Assembly: GCA_013339765.2 (NCBI GenBank)
Contig: JABSTR010001640.1
Coordinates: 272,501 to 336,500 of the forward strand
Length of the DNA stretch: 64,000 nucleotides
From: Haemaphysalis longicornis
Taxonomy: Eukaryota > Arthropoda > Arachnida > Ixodida > Ixodidae
Direction: 5' to 3'
Under the pieces are notes generated by a model. That model was not told where the DNA came from. It did not search any database and saw nothing but the letters and a program-made list of their open reading frames with translations. The position numbers and the translations under genes were made by a program. This document shows positions 10,276 through 21,425 of this stretch, piece by piece. Position 1 is the first letter of the stretch, and each line of letters opens with the position of its first letter.

Positions 10276-12300
10276 TCAAGTTCTCATAGAAGCCGGACCG
10301 ACGGGTCTGCACCCGTTGGCATATCAATAGTGTTGCCTGATTTCAAAACAGGTGCGTGTTTTGATTATAGTAATTTGAATTTGCGAAAGCGGGATGATTT
10401 TTATCTAGACCCGGGACTTGCGTGAAAGTGATAAGGCTTGCTAAAGGTAATAGTAAAAACTGTTGTCCTTAGCTTGTTTCGTAGAGGTTCCTGAACTAAG
10501 CGGGATGGTCACAAACGTTTCCATTCGTCTTTACCGCGAACTGATGGCGTACATTAAATATGTGACGCCTGACAAGGGTGTAGGGTGGCGAGGAACGTGA
10601 ATGCACAGCTGCTGTCACCCCGCGGCAGGACAGACCAAGAGACAATAAAGACAAGCAATTGTTTAATTTTAAAGCGAAGCTTTATATGGGTAAGGGGGAA
10701 AAATCTGGTGGTTCCTAGGCAGACAACTCCCAGACCAAATTGGAGATGAGTTAGAGGTGAGGAGAGAGAGATTGGCTGGGCTTATCGATGACGTAGATGG
10801 ACTGTCGCATTTACCAACACCGGTACGTTCGAAAAGCACGCCGGAGGGATCGAAGGAGCCCCTCGCAGCAGAGCGTGCACGCAGCACACAGTTCAGCGAG
10901 AACAGCGCGCGGCGAGCGAGCGTAAAGCACAGCTAAAGCGACAACGGCGGACAGGGGCGGCGTAGGTGCGGGCAGAGCAACGTGAACGTGGTAGTGGCAA
11001 ACACCGGACGCACGTCGCACCATCGCTGGTTAACCATATGTAGGAGGTACGTGGGTGCATTTTCTAACAGCGAAGCTGTTTAGAAAACCGTAATATGTCG
11101 TGTACGCAGTTAAAAATACTAAGAAATTGCCGAGCGCGCGCTCGTGAGCGCGGGCCCCGCGAGGACCGCCCGGCAGCTTAAAAAACCAAGAAAATGCCGA
11201 GCTCTCGTGTGTGCGTGCCTCGCGAAGACCGCCCAGCGTCCCCGGCGCACGTGTGTCAAGCCAAGTATACCCACTTCAGGGGATTGGTCAAGATTGGCAA
11301 TAAAAACAAATACTCCAGCGTTCGCCGTAATCGCGGCAACAGTTGCTCGGAACGAGAACGACTCCTCATAGCGTATGCTCCTCCAAAGTGATATCGAATG
11401 ATTATCACTTCCAAAAAAATAAAAGGAGCTCGCACTTATAGCAACATGATGGAGTAAATAAAGGTCGTTGCGGCAGCGAAGAAGAAGCGAATCGGCTGCA
11501 ATCGGGGACTTAATATCCGTGATGGTCGGGAAAGTTGCGTACAGCTTTGCTGCCTCCAATTTTTACGCGTTGGTGTGAGCTTCCTTCATTCTTTTTTTTT
11601 TTTTTCACTAAGAAACGAAAACTAAAAAAAAAAAACATTTCTGACGTTCTTTTTTGCGTGATTTCTCGCAGCATCTGTCGATTGCCCGGGGCCACTCCCT
11701 CCCTGTTAAAATAGCAATTGCACCATGCTGCGCTGCTCCAGAGATATCCAACGGTTGCGGAGAGCCGATCAACAGCAAGCACAGCTTTTTGTGTTCATCA
11801 ATTGATTCCACGCGGGCAGCGACGGTGGGTCGACATGGGCCGCCCCAGCGGTGCATGCACCTGCCACTTTGCGACGCATGAATGACAGGATGCGGCTACC
11901 TTTATTCTAGTTCCGTTCTCGGCTGCTCGGTGACAGGATACACTGCCGGAATTCGGCCGCACTGCTGCTTTTCCTTGCGGCGGGCTGCCGGGTGTACTGA
12001 AATAGGCGCTGCCTGCGCTGAGACACACGCACCGCTCGATTCCCTGGGGCACGTCAATCTTTAACCCTCGGACACACGCCGCGTAACAGACAGGCCCCCC
12101 TCGGTGCAAGCGCGACCTGAGACGGGCACGCCAAGACAGCCATTCCGCTGCTGACTTCCGGTCACGGGGATACCTATTCCGAGGAACGATCGAAGTAAGA
12201 GTACGCGTTGCACGGAGGTTTGACGAGCGAGGATGAAGCAAAGACAAATACCATTAACTATATACTTCACTCGCGAGTGAGCCTCACCGAATACTTGTCA
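10276..12300. other. No recognised gene
   Basis: About 2 kb of mixed DNA. It includes a 19-base T/A tract region near 11590-11640 and the TTTTAAAGCGAAGCTT motif at 10667. Several short GC-rich open frames are present but none shows a domain or repeats in a way that supports a gene. Confidence 0.4.
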
Positions 12301-12305
12301 GCCAA

Positions 12306-12720
12306 AAATCCCGGGCCATCTCCACTAACGTGAAACCCGGGGAGGGGCGAAGCATGCCCCGTATAAGGTGTAATTTTGGCGCCTTGGTGTTTCTGCCAAC
12401 GGAGGTGAGACCGCTGGGGGGTACAGGTATACAGCTTTGCTGTAAAAGTCTCTTGTCTTTGAAGCATCATTCTTCAAAGACAAGAGACTTTTACAGCAAA
12501 GCTGTATACCTGTACCCCCAGCGGTTTCATATTCGTGCTTCAAATACACCAGACACTCATTTACGCCCCGCGCTAAGAGCTTCGGAAGCTTTTAGCGCGG
12601 GGTGTAAATGAGTGTACCGGTGTATTTGAAGCACGAAGCTCTCTAGCGCGAGGCGTAAACGAGTGTCGCGGTGTTTTTTAGTACGCGTTACGTTCTAGCG
12701 CGTGGCGTAAACGAGCTTCC
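12306..12720 (+). repeat. Repeat family C with twin palindromes
   Basis: Starts CCGGGCCATCTCCACTAACG and runs to CAAGAGACTTTTACAGC-type sequence. It contains two back-to-back near-perfect palindromes: 12407-12528 (58-bp arms, 7-bp spacer) and 12534-12635 (about 50-bp arms). A further partial AGCGCG(A/T)GGCGTAAACGAG unit follows twice. Related single-armed copies lie at 21275-21425 (+), 31127-31290 (-) and 29865-30037 (-). Confidence 0.75.
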
Positions 12721-14111
12721 CAGTGTGTCAGTACCGTGACTACATGAGACGAATGACGGTTACGACGATGAAGACGACGACAGGAGACGCCAGCAGTCCC
12801 AGCCCCCAAGGGGCTTCACCCCTAAGACGTCAAACATTTTCTTTCATTTCACAATTTTTCTTATTTTTCTTAAATTTTGGTCGGGCCTCAGGGCAATGCC
12901 TTACGTTGTTGCTCTCCAATGGACATTTCGTCTTCTTGCCTTTAAAGCTTATGAAAGGAGCGGTTTATTAAACCGAGGTATTTACAAGGGCGATTTGGTG
13001 GATTGAACTGCCCCCATCCGGTGCCAGCAAAAAAAAAAAAAAAAAAAAACCCATTGAAGGACTATCGTCTGCAATACAAGCTATTGACTGCGAAGCCGAA
13101 TGTCAGTCGATGTAATTACCCTCATCGCCTTTGTCGACGTTCAGGTCGACGTTCACGCCATTGCGTTCAGGCCAGAGGAGTTAAAACGTAGAAGCGGCAA
13201 ACTCCGACACTAAGCTTCACGCTTCTGGCCGTTTCTAGAGTATGCGTACATCCCTAGGCACCGCCATATACGGCTATTTTGACTTATTTTTGAATAGGTG
13301 CAAAGGAAAGCAGTTAGGTTTACCTGTTATTCTTGTCATAAAAGTGTATGATTGCGTTTAGGCAAAATGTGGCTCTTCCACCACTGGTCGCTCGTGTCGC
13401 GTCCAGCCTGTCATTTTACATCACAGAGGCACGCCATTTGCCGAGCCTTCATTCACGCGTCTATTCCGCTTCTGATCGCATCGATCATGCTGATAAGATT
13501 TAATTACCCACTATTTGTACGTACTAAGCAGTCTCAGTTTTCACCTCTAGATTGATTGGTAAATGAGGGTAATGCATTTATCCGCGAACACCGTCGTCAT
13601 CACAGACCCGTCGCGCTCGTGTTAGCAATCTGTATTGCTATACTTACCGGCCGATAATGAGTTGTGGCCACTCTTGACATTTCATGTGTGATAAACGCGT
13701 AGGTAATAGTTTTATTTCCATAAAAAATTTTATTAAGTGTATGCGGACTTGAACAATTTGTTATCATTTCGTATAGTTCCTCTACATCCCTGTATAGATT
13801 TTTTATACCCCTCATATAATTCACTGAGCTCGTAAGGTGGACGAATGAATAAATGAATCCCGCTTGCTTGAGGAGCATGCGAGGGGCCATACTAGAAAAC
13901 TAAGCTTCCCTCGAAAGCTCACTGCATCATGCAAACTGATTCCACACTTTAAAACACAGAAGCTGGAACGGCGAGATCAAACAGATGACATTTTGAAATT
14001 GGAGGACCGCAGGAGTCCACATTTGTGGCATGGCGGAGGTTCAAAATGATCTCAGTCCACTCCTAAATCGCTCGCGCTAGTCACTGGCTTTAACCAGCCC
14101 CCTACTACATA
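12721..14111. other. No recognised gene; A tract at 13029-13050
   Basis: About 1.4 kb with a 22-base adenine run. No supported coding sequence or dispersed repeat was recognised. Confidence 0.4.
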
Positions 14112-14951
14112 CAGTAAAGCCCGCTTATATCGAACACGGATATATCGAAATATTGTCTATATCGAACCCTTGTATAATTCTGATAAATTAGACTTTATCG
14201 AACGCGATTGATCTCAGTGGAATACCGACTCCCCCCGCCGGACATTGTTGCTCTTAGGCATTGCGGCAGGCTTTCCCGCAATAACATCGGTGCGCAGCGG
14301 TGGCGCGGGTGTCGCTTGCGACTTCCGCGCGAGCCTCGAAGCGCGTCCAGACCGGCCGTGGAGAGTGGACCAGCTACAGAGTTACTCATATCCAGATTTA
14401 CTTATATCCAGTAACTCTGGACCAGCGACACGTATGCATGCCGTTGGCGCCGAAAGCGCCACATTGGGCGCTGCGGGCTGCGGTGTCACCGATCTTCAAG
14501 TCCGCGCCACTCGCTGGGCGCACATGCTCGGTTCGCTGGGTTCGCCGTTATTCGATTGTATCCATGCTTGTCTCCGCTCTGTCGAAGACGCCGAGGACTC
14601 CGTACCGCTGCCGAGCCCGAGCGAAGCCGTCGCTGCCGTGGCCCTGCTACGGCGATACTACAGTGTCATTAAGGGCAGCGGTCTTGTGCCTGTCGATTGT
14701 TTAGATACCGTTGGACAAGCAGCCACCAGCAACGCGTTGCGCTCCAAGAAGCAGGCTGCACTCACGCAGTTCTTCCGCCCCAATAAATGATTGTTTTCTT
14801 TCCGAGAAAGTGTCGTATCAGCGTTAGCTCGGGCCTCCGTCGACAGGATCGCTCTCATGTAAGTTTTTTTGCTTCACTTTTTATATCGAATTTTCGCTAT
14901 ATCGAACTATTTTACAATCCTCGCGCTGTTCGGTATAAGTGGGCTTTACTG
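14112..14951 (+). mobile_element. Tigger/pogo-like DNA transposon, internally deleted
   Basis: Terminal inverted repeats CAGTAAAGCCCGCTTAT and ATAAGTGGGCTTTACTG bound an 840-bp element. TA lies at the left junction and CA (probably a mutated TA) at the right. Subterminal TATATCGAAC words are typical of Tigger-like elements. The interior keeps only the end of a transposase gene, so it cannot move itself. Confidence 0.82.
14245..14790 (+). pseudogene. Tigger/pogo transposase C-terminal remnant
   Basis: An uninterrupted 181-codon frame. Its first part has no recognisable domain. The last third fits the C-terminus of Tigger/pogo/jerky transposases: SEAVAAVALLRRYY followed by a KKQAALTQFFRPNK end, which in this family is a K-Q-x-x-x-T-x-F-F motif. 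The DNA-binding and DDE catalytic regions are missing, so this is a fragment left by internal deletion rather than a working enzyme. Confidence 0.7.
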
Positions 14952-15125
14952 CACTCCTTCATTGACGCATAAATGGACCCGCGTTAACTGTGTCCTCTAC
15001 AAGGCATGATTAACAATTCGTTCCTTCGTTTTCTGCGTTAGTTCCCCAGTTTGTTCCCCGCAAGCTACTTTTCCCACAGCTCCTGCTGATTCCATGATTG
15101 CCGTTGTTGGGTTGTATGGGCAGTA

Positions 15126-15581
15126 TTAAAGGGACCCTGCAACACTTCGATAAACGCTTTCACTCTTTCCTTCGCGTCTGGAACACTGCGAAAGCTACAG
15201 TTATCGCCAGCACGGAGCGGCACAACGTGTTTTGCTCGTCGCACCAGATACGCCTTCCATTTCTGCGTTGTTTTTGTGGCTTTGTTTTTAAAGTTGCTAT
15301 CGAAAAGCGTTCATTGCCGCAACTGAAGGAAAACCGGCCAACAGCCGCTGCATGACCTTAGTGACGTAATTCGGGCGGTCGGAGAGCGTCAAGACCAGGA
15401 AAGAAAGAAAAAATCTTCTGAGCGAGTTTCCAAGTTATCTGATGGGCATAGAGCAGTAATTTTTGGCTGAGGCACTTTGCGACCCCCTAATCTAAGTACT
15501 GGGTGTTTTGGGGGACTACGTTCTGCAAGCATTTAAGATTTCAAAGAAAAAGTTGAAAATAGTGTTGGAGGGTCCCTTTAA
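15126..15581. mobile_element. TTAA-ended MITE (GGGACCCT type)
   Basis: Starts TTAAAGGGACCCTGCAACAC and ends with TGTTGGAGGGTCCCTTTAA, giving a terminal inverted repeat of about 19 bp. Both ends carry TTAA, as expected if TTAA is the target site. There is no coding capacity. A degraded relative lies at about 20285-20596. Confidence 0.75.
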
Positions 15582-17200
15582 GAGCGGCGCGCGTATACCT
15601 ACCTGATCTACGCTCTTCATCCTCCGTTCGGTTAGATCTGTTCGGTGCAAATATTCGCAGGTACTGTATACACAAGCACGTCAGGGGCCTTCGCTGGCTG
15701 CGCTGCTTTTTTCATCTCGTAAAGTCCGACCGGTAACGCGCAGTGCCCTGCGGCACTCTACGCGCTCGTGTTTACCGGCATGCACATTCATCCCACGTCT
15801 CGCGGGTCGCTTTTGTGCCGGGAGCGCACGTTATGCTAACGTGGTCGTGCCTCTCTCGGCGAGAAGTCGTTTGCGGCGAGGCCCGTCCTGTTCGTGCGTC
15901 GGAAGAAGAGGCGGCATACGCTTCTGGGTTGCCGAGACGAGAACGAATTTGCGCGGCTCGTGCCAAGCGCTCCTTCCGCCTACCGCCGCCGCCGAAAGCT
16001 GTCATCGTGGGAGCGTTCCGGAAGCAATCTGTGCAGGAATGGTTTCTTAACTATTACTGCGACAATGACGGCCGTCCTTCACTGGGTTAAGCAGCAACCC
16101 ACAAGAAAGGGTTTCCGTCCTAGTTATAAGTCGACGGCGAAAGTTGAACCACGTTCGCTCAATGCTCGCGAAAGGTGCCGTAGCCGCCAAGAAAACTAAT
16201 GGCATTTCAAACTAACCCGCTCAGAAGGCCGACCGGTCAGGAGCCTAGCAAACGCATTGCGCAAAAGTGATATTTCGCACGAAGCAAGGATACGAACATC
16301 GTGGAAACACTTTTGAATGTTTGGGTAGTAACTTCTTTTATGACGTATCACACAAAAACTATCCCGAGTTCTGCAAAGTGTTTTCATGCTGTTCGTATCC
16401 TTGCTTCCGGCGAATAAATAAATAAATAAATAAAATAAATATCTCATTTTTGGCATATTTAATACGAGGAAAGGATACGAACAGCCGTCAAAATACTTTG
16501 CAAAGCTATTCAGTAAAGTCTAGCGATTGTCCTGTTTGCTTCTCTTTAGGTCCCTGTCCTTTTTCGCTGGTCAAATAGTTCCAGTTCACAGAGTGGAATG
16601 GCCCACAACTTTTCTATTTATGTTCTCTCCGCGCTGGAAAAAAATCTGGTCGTCTTCTGTAGTCGCACGCGGTGTATGTGCAGCGGTACGCCAGCAGCAT
16701 TTGGCGAGCATTTGTTTAACGTAACGGAGTGGCCGCTCACAGCGCGCCTTCCTTGACCCTAATCGAAGAGTGCGGCGTCGTTCACAATTGATACGACGCG
16801 ATGGTGCTCGGGCCCGGCTAATCACGATGAACATGCAAGCGGCTCTCATACTCACCCCGCCTTCCGAGTGCGGGAATCTTTCGGTCGCAGCGGTGACCAC
16901 AGACGATCGCGGTCGCTTAGGCGCACGCATCGTGCTGTTTGCATCACCACACAACGGCAGTTCTGCACGACGGTTGTCCGGGAATCGAGATATTAAAATG
17001 TCGAAGTGACTCCTGGGGATGAGTTTACACAACCGCGACTCAGGGATGTTCTCGATATGTCCTGCAGAGAAAACTTTCCTCTTTTTATGGCTACCCGAAA
17101 AATGACGCCAGCGTTTACCGAATATCGGAAATAATGTTCGCTACGTTTTCGGTAGGTATAAACTCTTCAACGATGATACATACCTTCTTGTCCTTTGTTT
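15582..17200. other. No recognised gene
   Basis: About 1.6 kb. It includes an (AAAT)n tract at about 16414-16440, with AAGGATACGAAC words on both sides of it (near 16286 and 16472). Open frames here have no recognisable domain. Confidence 0.4.
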
Positions 17201-17214
17201 CAGAAAAGCGGAGC

Positions 17215-19021
17215 TTTAGAAGTAACCATTTCGAATCATTTCCTCGGAACACAAATACTTCAAGACAATAATCAAGGACATGGCGTTTGGAACGTGGAAT
17301 TACCGGGAAATGACGCGGGCTCAGTCGATGCACGCATCAACGGTGGAAGTTTCGGCTCCTTTACACCAGTGCGCGGCGTACCACAAGGGTCTGTTCTGTA
17401 TCCGCTACTATTTAACATCTTGTTTCCGCCAGCCTGGCACCTTGCCACTATTCAAAACCTGTATGCCCTCATGTACACGGATGACATTACTGTATGGACA
17501 GTCCATCCAGACCTGCCACGACTAGCCGAGTGCATCCAGCAAGCGTTAACAGACTGCCAGAAATGGTGTGAATATGAGGGCTTCAACCTCTCTCAAGAGA
17601 AAACTGCTGCACCTGCAGTCGGCAACGCCTGGGACCGTCGCTCCTTTGCAGTATCTCCGATCGTCCTGCAGCTGAATGGTACCGCCATTCCCATTGTCCG
17701 ACACCGAATTCGGGTTCTGGGCTTAGAGATATCGGCCTCAGGGTCGGCAGCTCAGTGGCTACGATCTGCTCAACAGAAAACCGGAAAACTGATTCCTTCA
17801 CAGAAACTTACTCCACCTTGGGGATTTCCCCTAAATCTGGTCGATTAAAACTGCTTCACCTTGTTCGCCGCATTGCTCAAAAGTCTGGCGGGGTCTGGTG
17901 GACGATTGCTCATCTCTAAAGCGTTCCGCACTACAGCCAAGGCTTGTGTACCAGGCACAGTTCCATCAAATGACGCAAGTGGACTGGGATCGGCTTGAGA
18001 CGATTAACAGGGCCGCCATGCGGACCATCACTGGCCTCCCCCGCTTAACGCCAATGCTACAACTGCAAGCAGACGCCCAACGGTTGGTGAAACATTTCAT
18101 CAGCATTGTTCCGCCCGCTTTCTGAAGCGTGGACTGAAGCTTACTGAAGAGGCGGCAGCTCTCGCCGCGTACGTGGGCCAGCCTCCCGATACGATGCCAG
18201 CCTTTTCTGCCGCTAGGCCGCCCTGGTTCCACCACCCGGTGACGCACAACAAGCCTCTGGCAAGGCTTTATGTCCGTACCTCTGGCCTTCATCAGCCCCG
18301 GACTCCGTCCTTGGTGTCCCTTACAGGGCACGTGCGACTAAACCGGTTGTCCAGGCTTTCTTGGAGGCCGGGGCATACGACTGCATCGTCACCATGGCCT
18401 TGATGTGTCAGTCTTCCCTGCTTTGAACCAAAGCTGCATGCGTGTACGAGATCATCCGTGCTCTATAGCCTGATAGCAGAACTTACTGCCATTCGAGATG
18501 GTCTGCAGGCGCTTGCATCTGCAGTTACCGGTGGGGTGAAGCTGGAAATTTTCACAGACTCAATGGCAGCGATTCGGGATTTACGTCGCGTTGCGTGGTT
18601 GTACAGGCGTGGCTGCATGCATTCACGCCATTATAAACACATTGAAACATGCCTTGTCCGTGTGTTGTGGATTCGCCGGGACATGCTTCCTGCCCACACA
18701 GCGACGGATCGCGGCTGCTACCGAAGAGACCTCTCACGGCCACTACCACTTCTTTCAGTATATACCGTAGAAGAACTGTTGGTGGAAAAGGCGAACCTCC
18801 ACCGCGCCACGCGTGCTTTACTTCCACCGCACGGAACTGACCTCCCCAGTGGGCTCGCTCGCTGGGAGGGAGGTCCTGCCGCGGAGGCTTCAAGTTGGGG
18901 TGGCGTTATCCCCAGCCGTTACCCACGCTTGGTCTGTCCGATATCACGCCCCGTTAGCGGACACCTGACCCTCCTGTGTGACTCCTGCGTCAGAGGCTGA
19001 CGTTGGATACCTGTTGTGGAC
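17215..19021 (+). mobile_element. Non-LTR retrotransposon, reverse transcriptase and RNase H part
   Basis: Encodes the palm of a LINE reverse transcriptase (RGVPQGSVLYPLLFN, then YTDDITVW in place of the usual YADD) and a thumb-like segment with VLGLEISASGSAAQWL. Broken frames follow with LLHLVRRIA and an RNase H segment (AELTAIRDGLQ and LEIFTDSMAAI). The copy is 5' truncated and has stops and frameshifts. It is interrupted at 17792-17846 by a 55-bp insertion and at 19022 by an inverted LINE copy, after which its tail resumes at about 19922. Confidence 0.8.
17785..17853 (+). mobile_element. 55-bp insertion unit with 7-bp target duplication
   Basis: The unit at 17792-17846 is flanked by AAAACTG at 17785-17791 and 17847-17853. 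Removing the unit and one duplication (62 bp) rejoins the LINE reading frame as KTGKLLHLVRRIA. The unit is nearly identical to the one at 44297-44355 and includes the palindromic word GGGGATTTCCCC. It carries no recognisable gene. Confidence 0.8.
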
Positions 19022-19921
19022 TTTTTTTTTGCGAGAGTTTGCCGTAAGGCATAACAGTTATATATAAAATATCACATTTGTTTCACGCAGAAACGTCAGC
19101 AGAGACCGGTACTGAGGGCCCCATATCCCCCGCTGTAGATCAGGGGGTCTCGCAGGATGGAGCCCTGTGCCCCGGAGGTGTTGCAGGCGAGATATTTGAA
19201 GGGCAGGACAGGTCCATAGAAGGTGGCTCGTGTCGGCTTCGGACGCAGGGACCGTGCAAAAGGGACAGGTGTCCGCAAACGGTGCGTGATAGCGGGCAGG
19301 CCAAGCGTGGGTTACTGCTGGGGATAAGGCCACCCCAACTCGAAGCCTCCGCAGAAGGACCTCCTCCCAGCGAGCGAGCCCACTGGGGAGGTCAGTTCCA
19401 CGCGGTGGAAGTAAAGCACGCGTGGCGCGGCGGAGGTTCTTCTTTTCCACCAGCAGGTCTTCTAATGTGGACACCGGAAGAAGTGGTAGCGGCCGTGGAA
19501 GGTCTATACGGCGACAGGCGCGATCCACCGCTTTGTGGGCAGGAAGCATCTCCCGGCGAACCCACAAAACACGCACAGGGCATGGGTATGTGTCCAGGAT
19601 CTCGTGAACACGTGCCGACATGCTGGTGCTACGCGCAACGCGACGTAGATCCCGTTTCGCTGTCGTTGAGTCAGTGTAAATTTCCAGTTTCACGCCGGTA
19701 GTTACTGTCGATGCGAGCGCTTGGAGACCATCTCGAATAGCAGTAAGTTCTGCCAACAGGCTTGGTAGAGGGCGGAGGGTCTCGTAGGCGCAGCACTGGT
19801 TTAAGGTTGGGTGAGAGGGACAAGCTAAGGCTGTGGTTACGAGGCAGTCGTGTGCCCCGGCGTCCACGAAAGCCTGCATGACTCGTGGCTGCGTCGCAGG
19901 CGCCTGCTGATGTCTTAAAAA
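19022..19921 (-). mobile_element. Inverted, 5'-truncated LINE copy nested in another LINE
   Basis: The minus-strand reading encodes RNase H (LLAELTAIRDGLQALAS, LEIYTDSTTA) and a basic linker. The zinc knuckle CPFCTVPASEADTSHLLWTC and a terminal SLLTFLRETN follow. A nine-base poly(A) on the minus strand at 19022-19030 marks its 3' end. It is close kin to the plus-strand LINE on both sides. The long open frame, which runs to 19058, suggests a fairly young copy. Confidence 0.78.
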
Positions 19922-20085
19922 ACGCGCCCGAATGCAAGACCTCCGAGGCACAGGGCTCCATCCTGAGAGACCCCCAGATCTTAAGCCTTGGATATGGGGA
20001 CCCCAGCACCGGTCTCTTCTTGGATTTTTGCGTGAAACGGGTATACGTTGTACCTTTAAAACTTCATGTTATGGCGTAGGGCAAT
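19922..20085 (+). mobile_element. Resumed 3' tail of the interrupted LINE
   Basis: Plus-strand reading gives LQDLRGTGLHPERPPDL and SLLGFLRETG, the expected continuation of the LINE that breaks off after LLWT at 19021. The 3' end is not sharply defined. Confidence 0.7.
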
Positions 20086-20284
20086 CTCTCGCAATTAAAA
20101 AGAATATGCACTGCATGGTCGATGCTTGCTGGTAGCATACTTCTGTAAATGAGTCCTTGGGGCTGATATATGCATGCTCGCTGTCTTTCCTTCTTGAATT
20201 GAAGCGCTGCGAAGGATATAGCCATAGATAACAGCCGGAATGACACTACGTGATTTGCTCACTCCAGATTTCGAATCTCTCCTT

Positions 20285-20596
20285 TGTGTTTATTGAGTCG
20301 CCTTTTTTAACGCGTGGCTATCGAATAAGCTTAGTTGCTGCGACCTGAAAGAAGCCGGCCAACAGCGACGACATGGTTACTGTGACGTCACTCTTGCAGT
20401 CAAAATGTGCCCGGACATTGCAGTACGCCCGAAAGAAAGAAAAAAAAAAAACATAGCGAGTGGCCTCAAGTGCGTGCAGTGATATTTGGCATGCATATTT
20501 CGTGGCCACCTGATAAGGAGCTGGGTTGATTATTTCGTCATGTCCTCAGAGCGTGTCAGGGGTTCGAAAAAGTGTTTCAGATGCCCTTTAAATGAT
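20285..20596. mobile_element. Degraded MITE related to 15126-15581
   Basis: Shares GGCCAACAGC, GTGACGTNA, AAGAAAGAAAAAA and a terminal CCCTTTAAA-like block with the MITE at 15126-15581. The left end is not clear. Confidence 0.5.
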
Positions 20597-21274
20597 AACC
20601 GTTCTTCTTCTGGCGGGGCACGCTGCATCTGTAACTTATCTCTCTACCGACACCGCGGCCGCATTAAGAGTACACTTCCGATTTCATCGCCCCAACCGCG
20701 TTAACGCTGGGCGCTTCTCTCTCTGCGCTTGCGGCAATTCCATGGCCGGCCCTGCAGCCCGGGCGCTGCACTGCCCTTGGCGGGGCCACTCGGCAATCCC
20801 TTGATACGCCGCTCCTTGGTCACGACTCGGTCAACTTAGATAGGAATCCATACCCCCGTTCCGACTGAAAGCCGTTGCGACTCTAAGCACTTGATCCGAG
20901 CGAATTCCACCCCGCAGATGCGCAGATGCTTGGCTATCCCCGCGCTCTCGCAATCTCCATGTCCAAGCCGGATTGCGGAAACATTCGTTCTGCGTTTCCC
21001 AAGTTCGCAGATAGCAACGACCCCTGCATTTGCGATACGGGTAAAGCCTGAGAAATGTCCATGAAGCAAGATTTGGCCGCACTTTTAGAAGCCCGAGCTG
21101 CGCTATATGCTAATTTGAAGCCCTGCACTGCAGAATAGTTGTTCAGCCTTCGGGCCATAAGGTACATGTCTTGAATCGGTACCTTTCAAGTATTTGGGGT
21201 AAATTTCGAAATCAAGCAAATTAGCAACAAGGCTGAGAAGCGCTGGTTTGCAAAGCTTATAACAAAAAAAAAAA
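20597..21274. other. No recognised feature
   Basis: About 680 bp with no supported gene or repeat. Confidence 0.35.
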
Positions 21275-21425
21275 TACCGGGCCATCTCCACTAACATGAA
21301 ACCTGGGGAGGAGCGAAGCTTGCAGTGTATAAGTGTATTCTTGGCGCCTTGGCGTTTTTGCCAACAGAGATGAGTTCGTTGGGGGGGGTACAGGTATACA
21401 GCTTCGCTGTAAAAGTCTCTTGTCT
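21275..21425 (+). repeat. Repeat family C, single-armed copy
   Basis: From CCGGGCCATCTCCACTAACA to AAAGTCTCTTGTCTT, parallel to 12306-12460 but without the mirrored arm. This shows the palindrome at 12.4 kb is a rearranged form of a simple unit. Confidence 0.7.

Noticed and set aside
14300..14704. A second gene overlapping the Tigger frame
   Set aside because: A GC-rich shadow frame with no family motif; the 14245-14790 frame carries the transposase tail.
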